Source of the DNA: Oscillospiraceae bacterium
GTDB lineage: Bacteria; Bacillota; Clostridia; Oscillospirales; JAAYXM01
Reading direction: 5' to 3'
DNA: 64,000 nt
Assembly: GCA_015068085.1 (NCBI GenBank)
Contig: SVLF01000006.1
Location: 1-64,000, forward strand
The notes below the pieces were generated by a model, which was given only the letters and a program-made list of their open reading frames with translations, did no database searches and was not told where the DNA came from. Shown here piece after piece: positions 1 to 8,592 of this stretch. The position numbers and the translations under genes are program-made. Each line of letters begins with the position of its first letter. Positions within the stretch are counted from its first letter, which is position 1.

Positions 1-458
1 AGACCGTTATGTGCAATATCGTTTTTTGCGACAAGCATAAGTCCGCTTGTGTCCTTATCAAGCCTGTGCACAATACCGGGACGAAGAACTCCGTTTATTC
101 CCGAAAGGCGCTCTCCGCAATGATACATAAGCGCATTGACAAGCGTTCCGTCAGGATTCCCCGCGGCGGGGTGAACCACCATTCCGCGAGCCTTGTTGAT
201 AACCAGCAGATCATCGTCCTCATAAACAATGTCCAGCGGTATGTTTTGCGGAACAACATCAATTTCGCGTGGCTCGGGAATCGTTACTTCTATCTCATCC
301 CCCGCGCGCAGCTTGTAATTCTTTTTGAGCGCCGAAACGCCGCCGCTCTCAATGAGAGCCGCTGCGGCGTTTCTTGTTATATCCAATTTTTGCGAGAGGA
401 ACACGTCAAGACGCGTTCCTTCATCACATATTTCTGCCGTGAGGATAACCTTATTCAT
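1..458 (-). CDS. rluD: RluD-family 23S rRNA pseudouridine synthase (3' part missing)
   Basis: Converts specific uridines in 23S rRNA to pseudouridine in the cytoplasm. The minus-strand frame from the ATG at 456-458 is open to the window edge, so only about 152 N-terminal residues are visible. The start (MNKVILTAEICDEGTRLDVF) is an S4-like RNA-binding domain. It is followed by the synthase fold with the family motif RLDKDTSGLMLVAKN, whose Asp is the catalytic residue. The ORF track misses it because it has no stop in the window and shows the antisense frame 9-500 instead. The start overlaps the 3' end of lspA by 8 bases, so the two are translationally coupled. The order ileS-lspA-rluD is standard in Firmicutes. 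RluD rather than another RluA paralogue is inferred from the context. Confidence 0.9.
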   Translation of the reverse strand, partial: MNKVILTAEICDEGTRLDVFLSQKLDITRNAAAALIESGGVSALKKNYKLRAGDEIEVTIPEPREIDVVPQNIPLDIVYEDDDLLVINKARGMVVHPAAGNPDGTLVNALMYHCGERLSGINGVLRPGIVHRLDKDTSGLMLVAKNDIAHNG

Positions 459-918
459 CTTTCTTCTCTGCCTTATCATAAAAGAATATTGCGTAGATAA
501 AGAACAGAACTGCACCGACGGTTACGCATATATCAGCGACGTTGAAAACCGGAAAATTGATAAGCTCAAAATCAAACATATCGACAACCGCACCGCGAAA
601 AATGCGGTCAATGAGGTTTCCGAGCGCACCGGATAAAATCAGCGTAATTCCCCAGCTTCCGAGCCTTGAGCTTATTTTCTTTGTCAAAAGAATATAAACC
701 ATAAAAACACACGCAACAATCGGAATAACCGTGAGCAGAATGGTTTTCCCCTGAAGTATGGAAAACGCGGCGCCGGTGTTTTCAACATAACGCAGATTGA
801 ACACACCTTCGATAATCGGTATTTCTCCGAACGGACGAAGTGACTTTACCGCCCACAGCTTTGTAATTTGGTCAAGTGCTGTAAGAAGCACAACGGTTAA
901 AAACTGAACAATCACCAA
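451..918 (-). CDS. lspA: Lipoprotein signal peptidase (signal peptidase II)
   Basis: Membrane aspartyl protease that cleaves signal peptides from diacylglyceryl-modified prolipoproteins. It is needed to mature lipoproteins such as the solute-binding proteins and GerAC in this window. At 155 residues with four predicted membrane segments it has the usual family size. Visible family motifs are DQITK near the N-terminus, NTGAAFS, GNLIDR (first catalytic Asp) and FNVADI (second catalytic Asp). The start is non-standard: the track begins at TTG (916-918), and the next codon GTG is an equally plausible start. It lies 9 bases after ileS, in the same transcription unit. Confidence 0.95.
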   Translation of the reverse strand: MVIVQFLTVVLLTALDQITKLWAVKSLRPFGEIPIIEGVFNLRYVENTGAAFSILQGKTILLTVIPIVACVFMVYILLTKKISSRLGSWGITLILSGALGNLIDRIFRGAVVDMFDFELINFPVFNVADICVTVGAVLFFIYAIFFYDKAEKKDE

Positions 919-927
919 CTTACCGTC

Positions 928-3699
928 TTACCCCTTAACAACAGCAGTACAACGCGGGCAAAGCTCGGGATGCTCAGGATCTGTTCCTGCTTCTTCCGAG
1001 AAAGTCCAGCAACGCGGGCACTTTGTGCCGGATGCCTTTTCAATCTTGACCGAAATGCTCTCGATTTCGCTGCCAAGTGCTTCCTCCTTGGTAACATTTA
1101 CAGACGATACGATAAAGAGCTTGTCAAGACCGTCAATTGCATTGATGAAGTCATAAGCCTCACCGTTTGCGGAAATCGTAACCTTAGCCTCAAGAGACTT
1201 TCCGATTTCCTTTGCAGCACGTGCCTCTTCAAGCGAACGGTTTACACGGTCACGAAGAGCCGCGACGCGCTCCCACTTCTGTTCAAGAGCTGTATCAAGA
1301 ACAGCCTCGTCCACCTTCGGGATGTCGTTGAGCATAACGTTTTCAAGACGGACACCGTTATGATGCGGCATTGCCTTCCAGATTTCATCGCTTGTAAATG
1401 CAAGAATCGGAGAGAGGATGCGTACAAGAGTATCAAGGATGCGATAGATAACAGTCTGTGCGCCGCGGCGTGATGCGCCGTCAACGCTGTCGCAGTAAAG
1501 TCTGTCCTTGATAACATCGAGGTAGAAGTTTGACATATCAACAACACAGAAGTTGTGTACGGCATGGACAACCGTGTAGAACTCATACTTGTCATATGCC
1601 TCAATGCAGCGAGCAAGGAGCGTGTTAAGACGGGAAAGAGCCCATTTATCCATTTCACAAAGCTCGGCCGTCGGAACACAGTTGTTCGGATCAAATCCGG
1701 CAAGGTTGCCGAGGATATATCTTGATGTGTTTCTTATCTTGAGGTAAGTGTCCGAAAGCTGCTTGAATATCGCATCGGAGCAGCGCATATCCTGACGGTA
1801 ATCGGCAGAAGCTGCCCAAAGACGAAGGATATCCGCACCGTACTTTTCGATGATTTCTTCCGGTGCAACGCCGTTTCCGAGAGACTTGTGCATTGCCTTA
1901 CCCTCACCGTCAACCGTCCATCCGTGAGTGAGCACCTGACGGTACGGCGCCTCTCCGCGAAGCGCAACCGCTGTGAGAAGCGATGACTGGAACCATCCGC
2001 GGTACTGGTCTGCACCTTCAAGGTAAAGGTCTGCCGGCCAGCACTTCGGAGAATCAAGCTCCATGGAAGCTATATGGGTAGAGCCGGAGTCAAACCAACC
2101 GTCGAGAGTGTCAGTTTCCTTTGTAAAATGAGTTCCGCCGCAATGCGGGCAGACATAGCCTTCCGGCATAAGCTCGGAAACGTCCATTTCAAACCATGCG
2201 TTTGAACCCTTTTCACCGAATATCTTTGAAATCTTTTCAATCGTTGCATCATCGCAAATCGGCTTCTCGCACTTTTCGCAATAGAAAACAGGAATTGGGA
2301 GACCCCAGTGACGCTGACGGGAAATACACCAGTCTGCACGCTCGCGAACCATTGATACAATGCGGTCATAGCCCCACTCAGGGAACCACTGTACCTTACC
2401 GCAGGCAGCAACCGCTTCATCCTTGAATGCATCAACAGAACAGAACCACTGATCAGTTGCGCGGAAGATAATCGGTCCCTTACATCTCCAGCAGTGCGGA
2501 TAGCTGTGGACGATATCCTCGGATGCAAAAAGCGCACCGGATTCTTTCATATCAGCAAGGATTACGGGGTTGGACTCTTCAGTCTTCATACCCGCATATT
2601 TTCCTGCATAGTCTGTGTGGCGGCCGGTGTCGTCAACCGGAACAACCATTTCCATTCCGTAGCGGCGGCAGGTCTGATAGTCGTCAGCACCGAAGCCCGG
2701 AGCTGTGTGAACGCAGCCTGTACCGGATTCCATTGTTACGTAATCTGCAAGAAGCAGACGTGATGTTTTGGGAAGGAACGGATGGTCTGCAAGCATATTT
2801 TCAAAGAAAGCACCCGGATGGTGGTCGATTACTTCAAAGCTGTCAAAGCCGCCGACCTTCATAACCTTGTTTGCAAGAGCCTCTGCCATAATGTAATTCT
2901 CGCCGTTCGGAGCTTTTACAATTACATACTCCTCAGACGGATTGAGGGCGATCGCAAGGTTACCCGGAAGCGTCCATATTGTTGTTGTCCAGATAACGAA
3001 ATATGTGTTTGAAAGGTCAATGCCCGAAAGCTTGCCAAGGTCATCGTTTACCTTGAACTTTACATATACTGTTGTGCACGGATCATCCTTGTACTCGATT
3101 TCAGCCTCAGCGAGAGCCGTTTCGCAGACCGGGCACCAGTAAACAGGCTTAAGTCCTTTATAGATATAGCCCTTCTTATACATTTCACCGAAGATTTTAA
3201 CCTCTTCAGCCTCAAATTTCGGATCCATTGTGAGATACGGATTTGACCAGTCACCAAGTGCTCCGAGGCGCTTGAACTGATTTCTCTGTACGTCAACAAA
3301 GTTTTCCGCAAACTTCTCACAAGCAGTGCGGAATTCCGGAATGGACATATGCTTGCGGTCAAGCTTGTTCTGCTTTATAATTGCAGACTCGATCGGCATA
3401 CCGTGGTTATCCCAGCCCGGAGTGTACGGTGCCGAGAACCCGGAAACGTTCTTGTAACGAACGATAAAGTCCTTTAAGCATTTGTTCATTGCAGTACCCA
3501 TATGGATGCTGCCGTTGGAGAACGGAGGGCCATCGTGAAGAATAAACGGCTCTCTTCCTTCGTTCTTTTTCATTATCATCTGATAGAGATTTTCGTTTTC
3601 CCAAGCTGCGAGCATATCCGGCTCACGCTTAGGAAGGCCTGCACGCATCGGGAACTCCGTTTTCGGCAGGTTAATTGTGCTGTTGTAATCCTGAGACAT
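928..3699 (-). CDS. ileS: Isoleucyl-tRNA synthetase
   Basis: Class I aminoacyl-tRNA synthetase charging tRNA-Ile, cytoplasmic, 923 residues (normal length). The catalytic domain has the HIGH-type signature as HMGT (SNGSIHMGTAMNK, about residue 65) and the KMSKS loop as the clostridial-style variant KAMHKSLGN (about residue 600). A CP1 editing domain lies between them. The C-terminus carries the zinc-binding CPRCW...CPRC knuckle. The start is preceded by GGGAG at good distance. Only 42 bases separate it from divIVA, so there is no room for the T-box leader that often controls ileS. Expression probably depends on the upstream division-gene operon. Confidence 0.97.
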   Translation of the reverse strand: MSQDYNSTINLPKTEFPMRAGLPKREPDMLAAWENENLYQMIMKKNEGREPFILHDGPPFSNGSIHMGTAMNKCLKDFIVRYKNVSGFSAPYTPGWDNHGMPIESAIIKQNKLDRKHMSIPEFRTACEKFAENFVDVQRNQFKRLGALGDWSNPYLTMDPKFEAEEVKIFGEMYKKGYIYKGLKPVYWCPVCETALAEAEIEYKDDPCTTVYVKFKVNDDLGKLSGIDLSNTYFVIWTTTIWTLPGNLAIALNPSEEYVIVKAPNGENYIMAEALANKVMKVGGFDSFEVIDHHPGAFFENMLADHPFLPKTSRLLLADYVTMESGTGCVHTAPGFGADDYQTCRRYGMEMVVPVDDTGRHTDYAGKYAGMKTEESNPVILADMKESGALFASEDIVHSYPHCWRCKGPIIFRATDQWFCSVDAFKDEAVAACGKVQWFPEWGYDRIVSMVRERADWCISRQRHWGLPIPVFYCEKCEKPICDDATIEKISKIFGEKGSNAWFEMDVSELMPEGYVCPHCGGTHFTKETDTLDGWFDSGSTHIASMELDSPKCWPADLYLEGADQYRGWFQSSLLTAVALRGEAPYRQVLTHGWTVDGEGKAMHKSLGNGVAPEEIIEKYGADILRLWAASADYRQDMRCSDAIFKQLSDTYLKIRNTSRYILGNLAGFDPNNCVPTAELCEMDKWALSRLNTLLARCIEAYDKYEFYTVVHAVHNFCVVDMSNFYLDVIKDRLYCDSVDGASRRGAQTVIYRILDTLVRILSPILAFTSDEIWKAMPHHNGVRLENVMLNDIPKVDEAVLDTALEQKWERVAALRDRVNRSLEEARAAKEIGKSLEAKVTISANGEAYDFINAIDGLDKLFIVSSVNVTKEEALGSEIESISVKIEKASGTKCPRCWTFSEEAGTDPEHPELCPRCTAVVKG

Positions 3700-3741
3700 T
3701 CATATAACTCCCTTTTACAGTATCGTTTTTATATTTTAATG

Positions 3742-4530
3742 TTAGTCTTCGCTTTTCATATCATAGCTTGTGCCGAACTTGAGATTTTCAAACTCAACAC
3801 GGTGACGGCGATGGGGCTTCTCTGCGGCGGCTTCAAGTGCCGCCATCTCTTCCTCTGTCGGAATATCGCTCTCAAAAGATATGGTATCCGACACTTTTTT
3901 CATATCGGCATCCTCGTCTTCCTCAGGCTCCTGCAGAGGCTCGGCTTTCACCGGTTTTTCCTGAATCTGTTCTTCTTCAAGCTTTATCTTTTCATCAAGT
4001 GCCAGAGCAATTTCATCAAGCGTGTCACCAATGCGTGAAGGCGTACCTTCCGGCTCTGTTGCAGGAGGCGTTTCTGGTGCAACAGCATTCTTCAAAGAGA
4101 TAAACTTTTCATTCTCAGCCGCAAACATAGCCGTAATGTTATCAATAAACTGAGCAGTTTTGTTTCTTGCGTCAAGAAGCTTTTTCTCTTCTGCTTCAAC
4201 AAGCGAAGTAAGCTCACGGATACGGGCTTTTGCATCATCGCTTGCATTTGCGAGCATCTCACGGCTTTTCTTCTCGGCATCGGCTATCATATCGTTTGCC
4301 ATATTCTGTGCCGTTATAAGAGCCTTGCGCATTGCCTCATCAACACTTCTGTAATCCTCTACGGTATCAGCAAGAAGCTTTAACTTCTTCTTGAGAACCG
4401 TGTTTTCCTTAAAAAGCGTTGTGTAATCTTCGGATATCGCAGAAAAAGCCTTATCAACATCTTCCGTGTCATATCCCCCGAAAACAGCTTTGTCAAATTT
4501 GATTTCTTTTAGTTCATTAGGAGTAAACAT
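3742..4530 (-). CDS. divIVA: DivIVA-family division/polarity protein
   Basis: Coiled-coil protein that recognises curved membrane at poles and septa and helps place the division machinery. The N-terminus (FTPNELKEIKFDKAVFGGYDTEDVD) is the conserved DivIVA lipid-binding segment. It is followed by a long heptad-rich region (about residues 30-150), then an acidic, low-complexity tail rich in Glu and Pro. I chose the ATG at 4528-4530 rather than the GTG at 4542. The AGAGGTG ribosome site then lies about 9 bases upstream, and the protein starts directly with the conserved motif. It sits between yggT and ileS; the ylmH gene expected just before it is absent here. Confidence 0.92.
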   Translation of the reverse strand: MFTPNELKEIKFDKAVFGGYDTEDVDKAFSAISEDYTTLFKENTVLKKKLKLLADTVEDYRSVDEAMRKALITAQNMANDMIADAEKKSREMLANASDDAKARIRELTSLVEAEEKKLLDARNKTAQFIDNITAMFAAENEKFISLKNAVAPETPPATEPEGTPSRIGDTLDEIALALDEKIKLEEEQIQEKPVKAEPLQEPEEDEDADMKKVSDTISFESDIPTEEEMAALEAAAEKPHRRHRVEFENLKFGTSYDMKSED

Positions 4531-4572
4531 TATCCCCATCACCTCTGTTTTTTCTGTTTTTCTATTTAATTA

Positions 4573-4839
4573 TCACAGTATTATGCTGCGAATTACATCT
4601 ATGAGAATGTACGCAACAAGCACCGAAAAGTCAATCGGGATTCCCTGCAGGAACGGAATTTTCCATAAAACCTGACGGATTGGCGCAAGAATAGGCTCAG
4701 TAACCGCATAAAGGAACTCTCCTATTCCGCCGGTATTTGCCCCCGGAAACCACGAAAGAAGCGCACGCACAATAAACAGAAGCTCATAAACGCGAAGAAG
4801 CGCGCCCAGAAACCCCCGTATTATATATAACAGACCCAT
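4573..4839 (-). CDS. yggT: YggT-family membrane protein (YlmG)
   Basis: Small membrane protein of 88 residues with two hydrophobic segments, of the YggT/YlmG family. In bacteria the family is linked to division and osmotic tolerance, but its biochemical role is not settled. The family pattern is visible as RALLSWFPGANTGG in the first half and VTEPILAPIRQ in the middle. It lies between sepF and divIVA in the same direction, as in Bacillus and Clostridium ylm clusters. Confidence 0.9.
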   Translation of the reverse strand: MGLLYIIRGFLGALLRVYELLFIVRALLSWFPGANTGGIGEFLYAVTEPILAPIRQVLWKIPFLQGIPIDFSVLVAYILIDVIRSIIL

Positions 4840-4865
4840 AACCGTATTCCTCGTGTGAAGCGTTC

Positions 4866-5294
4866 TTAAAAATAGAGACCGTTGTTTTCGAGCTCATCGA
4901 TAAGATCGCCCTTAAGGTCAACGTTATAAGGAGTGATGATATATGTGTTGTTTGCAACACGCTTAATCTGACCGTCGTTAGTATAAGCAACACCGCTTAA
5001 GAAATCTAAAATTCTGCGTGCTGCATCCTTGTTGGTAGACTCAAGGTTGAGTACAACCGTACGCTTTTCTTTAAGGTGATCGGCAATCTCCGTTGCATTT
5101 TCATAACGCTCCGGCTTTACAAGAACAACCTGAAGCTGAGTTGTTGTGTGGATGTTCACAACCCTGTCGTCACGGCGCGGAGGGGCATATGATTCGCGAA
5201 CCTTTGCCCTGTCGTCACTCGGCATGAATTCTTCAAACTCATCCTCGTCTTCTTCAACCTTTGCCCATTCCTTAAACTTTTCCATGAAACCCAT
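4866..5294 (-). CDS. sepF: Cell division protein SepF
   Basis: Membrane anchor and bundling protein for FtsZ filaments, acting at the septum. The N-terminus (MGFMEKFKEWAKVEEDEDEF) is an amphipathic membrane-binding helix followed by an acidic linker. The C-terminal core from about residue 55 (VVLVKPERYENATEIADHL) is the SepF fold. At 142 residues it has the usual length. The ATG is 10 bases after a strong AGGAGG. The leader between yggS and sepF contains a strong nested hairpin (see 5325-5367). Confidence 0.94.
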   Translation of the reverse strand: MGFMEKFKEWAKVEEDEDEFEEFMPSDDRAKVRESYAPPRRDDRVVNIHTTTQLQVVLVKPERYENATEIADHLKEKRTVVLNLESTNKDAARRILDFLSGVAYTNDGQIKRVANNTYIITPYNVDLKGDLIDELENNGLYF

Positions 5295-5324
5295 GATAAC
5301 TTGTCCTCCTGAAATTTATTTCTT

Positions 5325-5367
5325 ATGCTTAAGCCAAGGGAAGTTGATTCCCTCATACCTTAAGCAT
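5325..5367 (-). promoter_or_regulatory. Nested inverted repeat in the sepF leader
   Basis: Outer arms ATGCTTAAG/CTTAAGCAT (9 bp, perfect) enclose inner arms AGGGAA/TTCCCT. It lies in the 89-base gap between yggS and sepF, just upstream of the sepF ribosome site. No U-tract follows, so it is not a clear terminator. It could be an RNA stability element or an attenuator. Confidence 0.5.
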
Positions 5368-5383
5368 TTCGACTTTTCCCGGC

Positions 5384-6079
5384 TTAATAATGGCGGGCAC
5401 CGAATATTCCCGTTCCGACGCGAACCATATTCGCACCGCAGAGAATTGCGTTCCGGTAATCACCGCTCATACCCATAGACAAAAACTCCATACTAATATT
5501 ATCGTATTTTTTTGCTCCAATGTCAATAAATAATTGCTTCATTTTTATAAAAAAGCTTTTTTGTTCTTCTTCATCCTTGGAAAACGGGGGTATTGTCATC
5601 AGTCCGCGCACACGCACGCCCGGCAATTTTGCTATATTCTGAACAAGCGAATGTGCATTTTCAATATCCGCACCGCTTTTGCTTTCTTCCCCGCCGATGT
5701 TTATCTCAACAAGAATATCCTGAACAATTCCGTGCTTTATGGCACATTTTGAAATTTCCGCCGCAAGCTTTTCCGAATTCACGGACTGGATAAGCGAAAC
5801 CTTACCGACGAGATATTTCACCTTGTTTGTCTGAAGCGTTCCGATGAAATGGAGAGGTGCACCTGTATATGCCCCGTCTTCGTATTTTTCAAGAAGCTCC
5901 TGCACACGGTTTTCGCCGCAGGCATCAATCCCTGCCGCCACCGCCTCACGGACGCGGTCAGATTCGTTCATCTTCGTTGCTGCAACGAGCGTTATGTCGG
6001 CACCGGTTCTGCCTGTAAGCCTTGCCGCTTCGTCAATCTCACGGCGTATGTTCTGTATATTTTCCGATATTGAGCTCAT
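5384..6079 (-). CDS. yggS: YggS/PLPBP-family pyridoxal phosphate homeostasis protein
   Basis: Binds pyridoxal 5'-phosphate on a fold-type III barrel and balances vitamin B6 and amino-acid pools; no enzyme activity is established for the family. The PLP lysine lies in TLVAATKMNE (about residue 36). Other motifs are GENRVQELLEKY, HFIGTLQTNK, and the C-terminal SMGMSGDYRNAI and VRVGTGIFG, which form the phosphate-binding end. At 231 residues it matches the family. Bacillus ylmE is the equivalent gene, next to sepF, as here. Confidence 0.93.
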   Translation of the reverse strand: MSSISENIQNIRREIDEAARLTGRTGADITLVAATKMNESDRVREAVAAGIDACGENRVQELLEKYEDGAYTGAPLHFIGTLQTNKVKYLVGKVSLIQSVNSEKLAAEISKCAIKHGIVQDILVEINIGGEESKSGADIENAHSLVQNIAKLPGVRVRGLMTIPPFSKDEEEQKSFFIKMKQLFIDIGAKKYDNISMEFLSMGMSGDYRNAILCGANMVRVGTGIFGARHY

Positions 6080-6090
6080 ATCCTTATCCC

Positions 6091-7311
6091 CTATTTTACA
6101 ATTTTCTTATTTTCTAAATTCTTTGCCGAGACCACTATTTCATCATACAGCAAAAGCGACTTGGTATCAGCCGTATCATATGCCGAAACGTAATAGCTGT
6201 CTTTTTCGAATATTATGTCTACAGGCTTGAATTTCACCTGAGAATCAATGAGACAATAAACACCGTTGATGCCCTCTTCACTCACTCTGAGCGCCTCTCG
6301 CGGCACCTTGAGACCGGAATACGTTTTTACAACCGCACGTGCAGAAGTCTTTCGCACCTTCGTGAAGCTTCCGATATGAGTGTTGCACTCAAACACAACA
6401 AGCACACGCCCGCCCTCCGGCTCCGTCAGGCGAACAACCTCACCCGTAACCTGCGGGAGAGCTTTGTCATTGAACTTAAGCGTCATTTCCGCACCCTCAG
6501 AAAAACGCGCGGCGCTTTTTTCATCAACGGTTGCCGCAAAATACCAGATATTACTTGAAACAAGCTTGCCTACGGCATTTTTGTCCGGCGTTGCGTATTT
6601 TTCTCCGGTAGAAATAAATTCCGAAATCGGTGACGTTAATACAAGCGACGGCGTCATAACCTCTTCATATCCGTCGGCATACTGAGAAAAGTATCCGGCG
6701 GCGGATGCATAAATCCTGCTTTTGACGGCAGCCGCATTTCCAAGCTTCGCACGCTCTGCACGAAGCTGCTCAATAACCTCCAGAAGCTCCGCCTTATCGC
6801 GGTAGATATATTCACGCATAAGTGTTGAGAGCTTAAGCTCTTCAACAGCTGTATCTGTGTTTTCGGAAACAGGCTCCTGTTGCATTCTGACAAGCGAAAT
6901 CGCATATTCGGAAATTCTGTCATTTGCCGCATTTATATCATAGCTCTCTCCGCTTTGCGAATAAAGCGCCGTCATTCTTTCTATCTGCTCATCAATCTCT
7001 GCCGCCTCATGGCTTTTGCGTGCAGCATCCTCATTTGCAAAAACGACTGCCACAGCGCTTCCGTTTGCAACACGCTCTCCCTCGTACATATTCATTTCGA
7101 GCACACCGGAACCGTAGTTTTTCACCATTACACGCTCGTCGCGGACAACAACACCGTCCATCTGCACGGCATCGTCAACCTCGGTGTATACCGCGCTGAC
7201 CGTTCTTACCGGATTATACAGTGCCCGGTATGCCTGATATCCTATGTATGCACACAGCAAAACCGCAAGCACAACCGTTATTATCCGCGGAATTACGCTT
7301 TCCTTTTTCAT
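6091..7311 (-). CDS. HlyD-like membrane-anchored periplasmic-adaptor-type protein
   Basis: A 406-residue protein with one N-terminal membrane helix (about residues 8-28) and an extracytoplasmic remainder. The segment MVKNYGSGVLEMNMYEGERVANGSAVAVV is a biotinyl-lipoyl half-motif typical of HlyD/RND adaptor subunits. It is followed by a helical hairpin (about 100-190) and a C-terminal beta-barrel region. Adaptors normally pair with an ABC or RND transporter, but none is adjacent. The gene is instead embedded between hfq and yggS with 11-21 base gaps. A role in the envelope or division is inferred from this position only. Confidence 0.7.
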   Translation of the reverse strand: MKKESVIPRIITVVLAVLLCAYIGYQAYRALYNPVRTVSAVYTEVDDAVQMDGVVVRDERVMVKNYGSGVLEMNMYEGERVANGSAVAVVFANEDAARKSHEAAEIDEQIERMTALYSQSGESYDINAANDRISEYAISLVRMQQEPVSENTDTAVEELKLSTLMREYIYRDKAELLEVIEQLRAERAKLGNAAAVKSRIYASAAGYFSQYADGYEEVMTPSLVLTSPISEFISTGEKYATPDKNAVGKLVSSNIWYFAATVDEKSAARFSEGAEMTLKFNDKALPQVTGEVVRLTEPEGGRVLVVFECNTHIGSFTKVRKTSARAVVKTYSGLKVPREALRVSEEGINGVYCLIDSQVKFKPVDIIFEKDSYYVSAYDTADTKSLLLYDEIVVSAKNLENKKIVK

Positions 7312-7332
7312 TACACTTGTGCCGGAGAAAAA

Positions 7333-7596
7333 TTATCCTATAATGCAATCCTCCCCCAGCTCCTCCTCTTCGCTTGGTTGGAAATATCGGAGCGCACGTG
7401 ACGGTACAACCGTCGAAATCGCATGCTTATATATAAGCTGCTGACGCCCCTCGCTTACAAGCACTACCGTAAAACAATCAAAGCCGCGCACAACGCCTTT
7501 GAGCTGGAAACCGTTTGTCAGAAATACGGTAACACTTACGCCCTCGGCTCTTGCCTTATTCAAGAATACATCCTGCAACCCTGCTGTTTTTGTCAT
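7333..7596 (-). CDS. hfq: RNA chaperone Hfq
   Basis: Sm-like hexameric RNA chaperone that helps small RNAs pair with mRNAs. At 87 residues, the Sm1 motif ([22 protein letters not shown]) and Sm2-like [11 protein letters not shown] are intact, and the tail is acidic and short. It follows miaA, an order shared by many bacteria. Its presence is relevant to the predicted antisense RNAs at 16.6 and 17.0 kb. Confidence 0.95.
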   Translation of the reverse strand: MTKTAGLQDVFLNKARAEGVSVTVFLTNGFQLKGVVRGFDCFTVVLVSEGRQQLIYKHAISTVVPSRALRYFQPSEEEELGEDCIIG

Positions 7597-7635
7597 GATA
7601 AATCACACTCTTTCTTTATACATTTTTACTGTATA

Positions 7636-8586
7636 TTATATACTGTCGAAAGAGACGAAATTTATCGAAGCCTGTAGTACATCGGAAAAATTTTTTGTTT
7701 TATCGACCGCTATCCAATTTATGCTTTTGTTGCGCCTGAACCACGTCATCTGGCGCTTTGCATATCTGCGCGAGGCCTGCTTTATGTTCTGAATTGCCTC
7801 CTCGCGAGAAGCTTTCCCCTCAAAATACGAGACAAGCTCTTTATATCCTATTGCCTGCATTGCTGTTGTATCGGAAGATATGCCCGAAGATAAAAGATTT
7901 TGTACTTCGCGCTCAAGACCGGAGGCCATCATTTCGTCCACCCTTCGGTTTATCCTGTCATACAAAAGCTCTCTGTCCTCATACATAAGACCGATATAAA
8001 CTGCATTGTACCTCGGCGGACGCGCTTTGCTTTCATCATCGTGAGCACTTATCGTCTTACCGCTCATATTATAAACCTCAAGCGCCCGGATGACGCGCTT
8101 TACGTTGTTTTCGTGTATCTGCGCTGCCCGCGCGGGGTCTACCTCTTTTAACATCGAATGTATATACGCCGCACCATGCTTTTCGTACAAATCAAAAAGC
8201 TCGCGGCGGCATTCTGTATTCTCATCATACTCGGCAAAATCCGTTCCGTTTACAAGCGAGTCAACGTACAGTCCCGTACCGCCCACTATTATCGGAAGCT
8301 TTCCGCGGGCAAGTATGACATCCGTAATCTCTCCGGCGTCCTTTACATACCGTGCGGCAGAATAGGTTTCTGCGGGGTCAACAACGGACAGCATATGATG
8401 CGGAACATTCCGCATTTCATCACGTGTCGGCTTTGCCGTGCCGATGTCCATTCCGCGATATATCTGCATTGAATCGCAGGAAACAACCTCACCGTCAAAA
8501 TGCTCAGCCAGCGATACGGAAAGTGCGGTTTTGCCTGATGCCGTGGGTCCGACGATGCAGACTACTCTTTTTTTGTTATCTGTCAT
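7636..8586 (-). CDS. miaA: tRNA dimethylallyltransferase
   Basis: Transfers a dimethylallyl group to A37 of tRNAs that read UNN codons; MiaB then methylthiolates the product. The P-loop is GPTASGKTALS (residues 13-23), followed by DSMQIYRGMDIGTAKP, the substrate-binding signature. PIIVGGTGLYVDSL lies near residue 100. At 316 residues it has normal length. It lies between mutL and hfq, with 6 bases to mutL, so it is clearly in one operon. Confidence 0.96.
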   Translation of the reverse strand: MTDNKKRVVCIVGPTASGKTALSVSLAEHFDGEVVSCDSMQIYRGMDIGTAKPTRDEMRNVPHHMLSVVDPAETYSAARYVKDAGEITDVILARGKLPIIVGGTGLYVDSLVNGTDFAEYDENTECRRELFDLYEKHGAAYIHSMLKEVDPARAAQIHENNVKRVIRALEVYNMSGKTISAHDDESKARPPRYNAVYIGLMYEDRELLYDRINRRVDEMMASGLEREVQNLLSSGISSDTTAMQAIGYKELVSYFEGKASREEAIQNIKQASRRYAKRQMTWFRRNKSINWIAVDKTKNFSDVLQASINFVSFDSI

Positions 8587-8592
8587 ATCAAA

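Noticed and set aside
9-500. Plus-strand 163-aa ORF at the window start
   Set aside because: It is antisense to the RluD-family gene, whose minus-strand frame has clear motifs (RLDKDTSG) and a coupled start.
3700-3741. T-box leader for ileS
   Set aside because: Only 42 bases lie between divIVA and ileS, with no specifier stem or T-box sequence.
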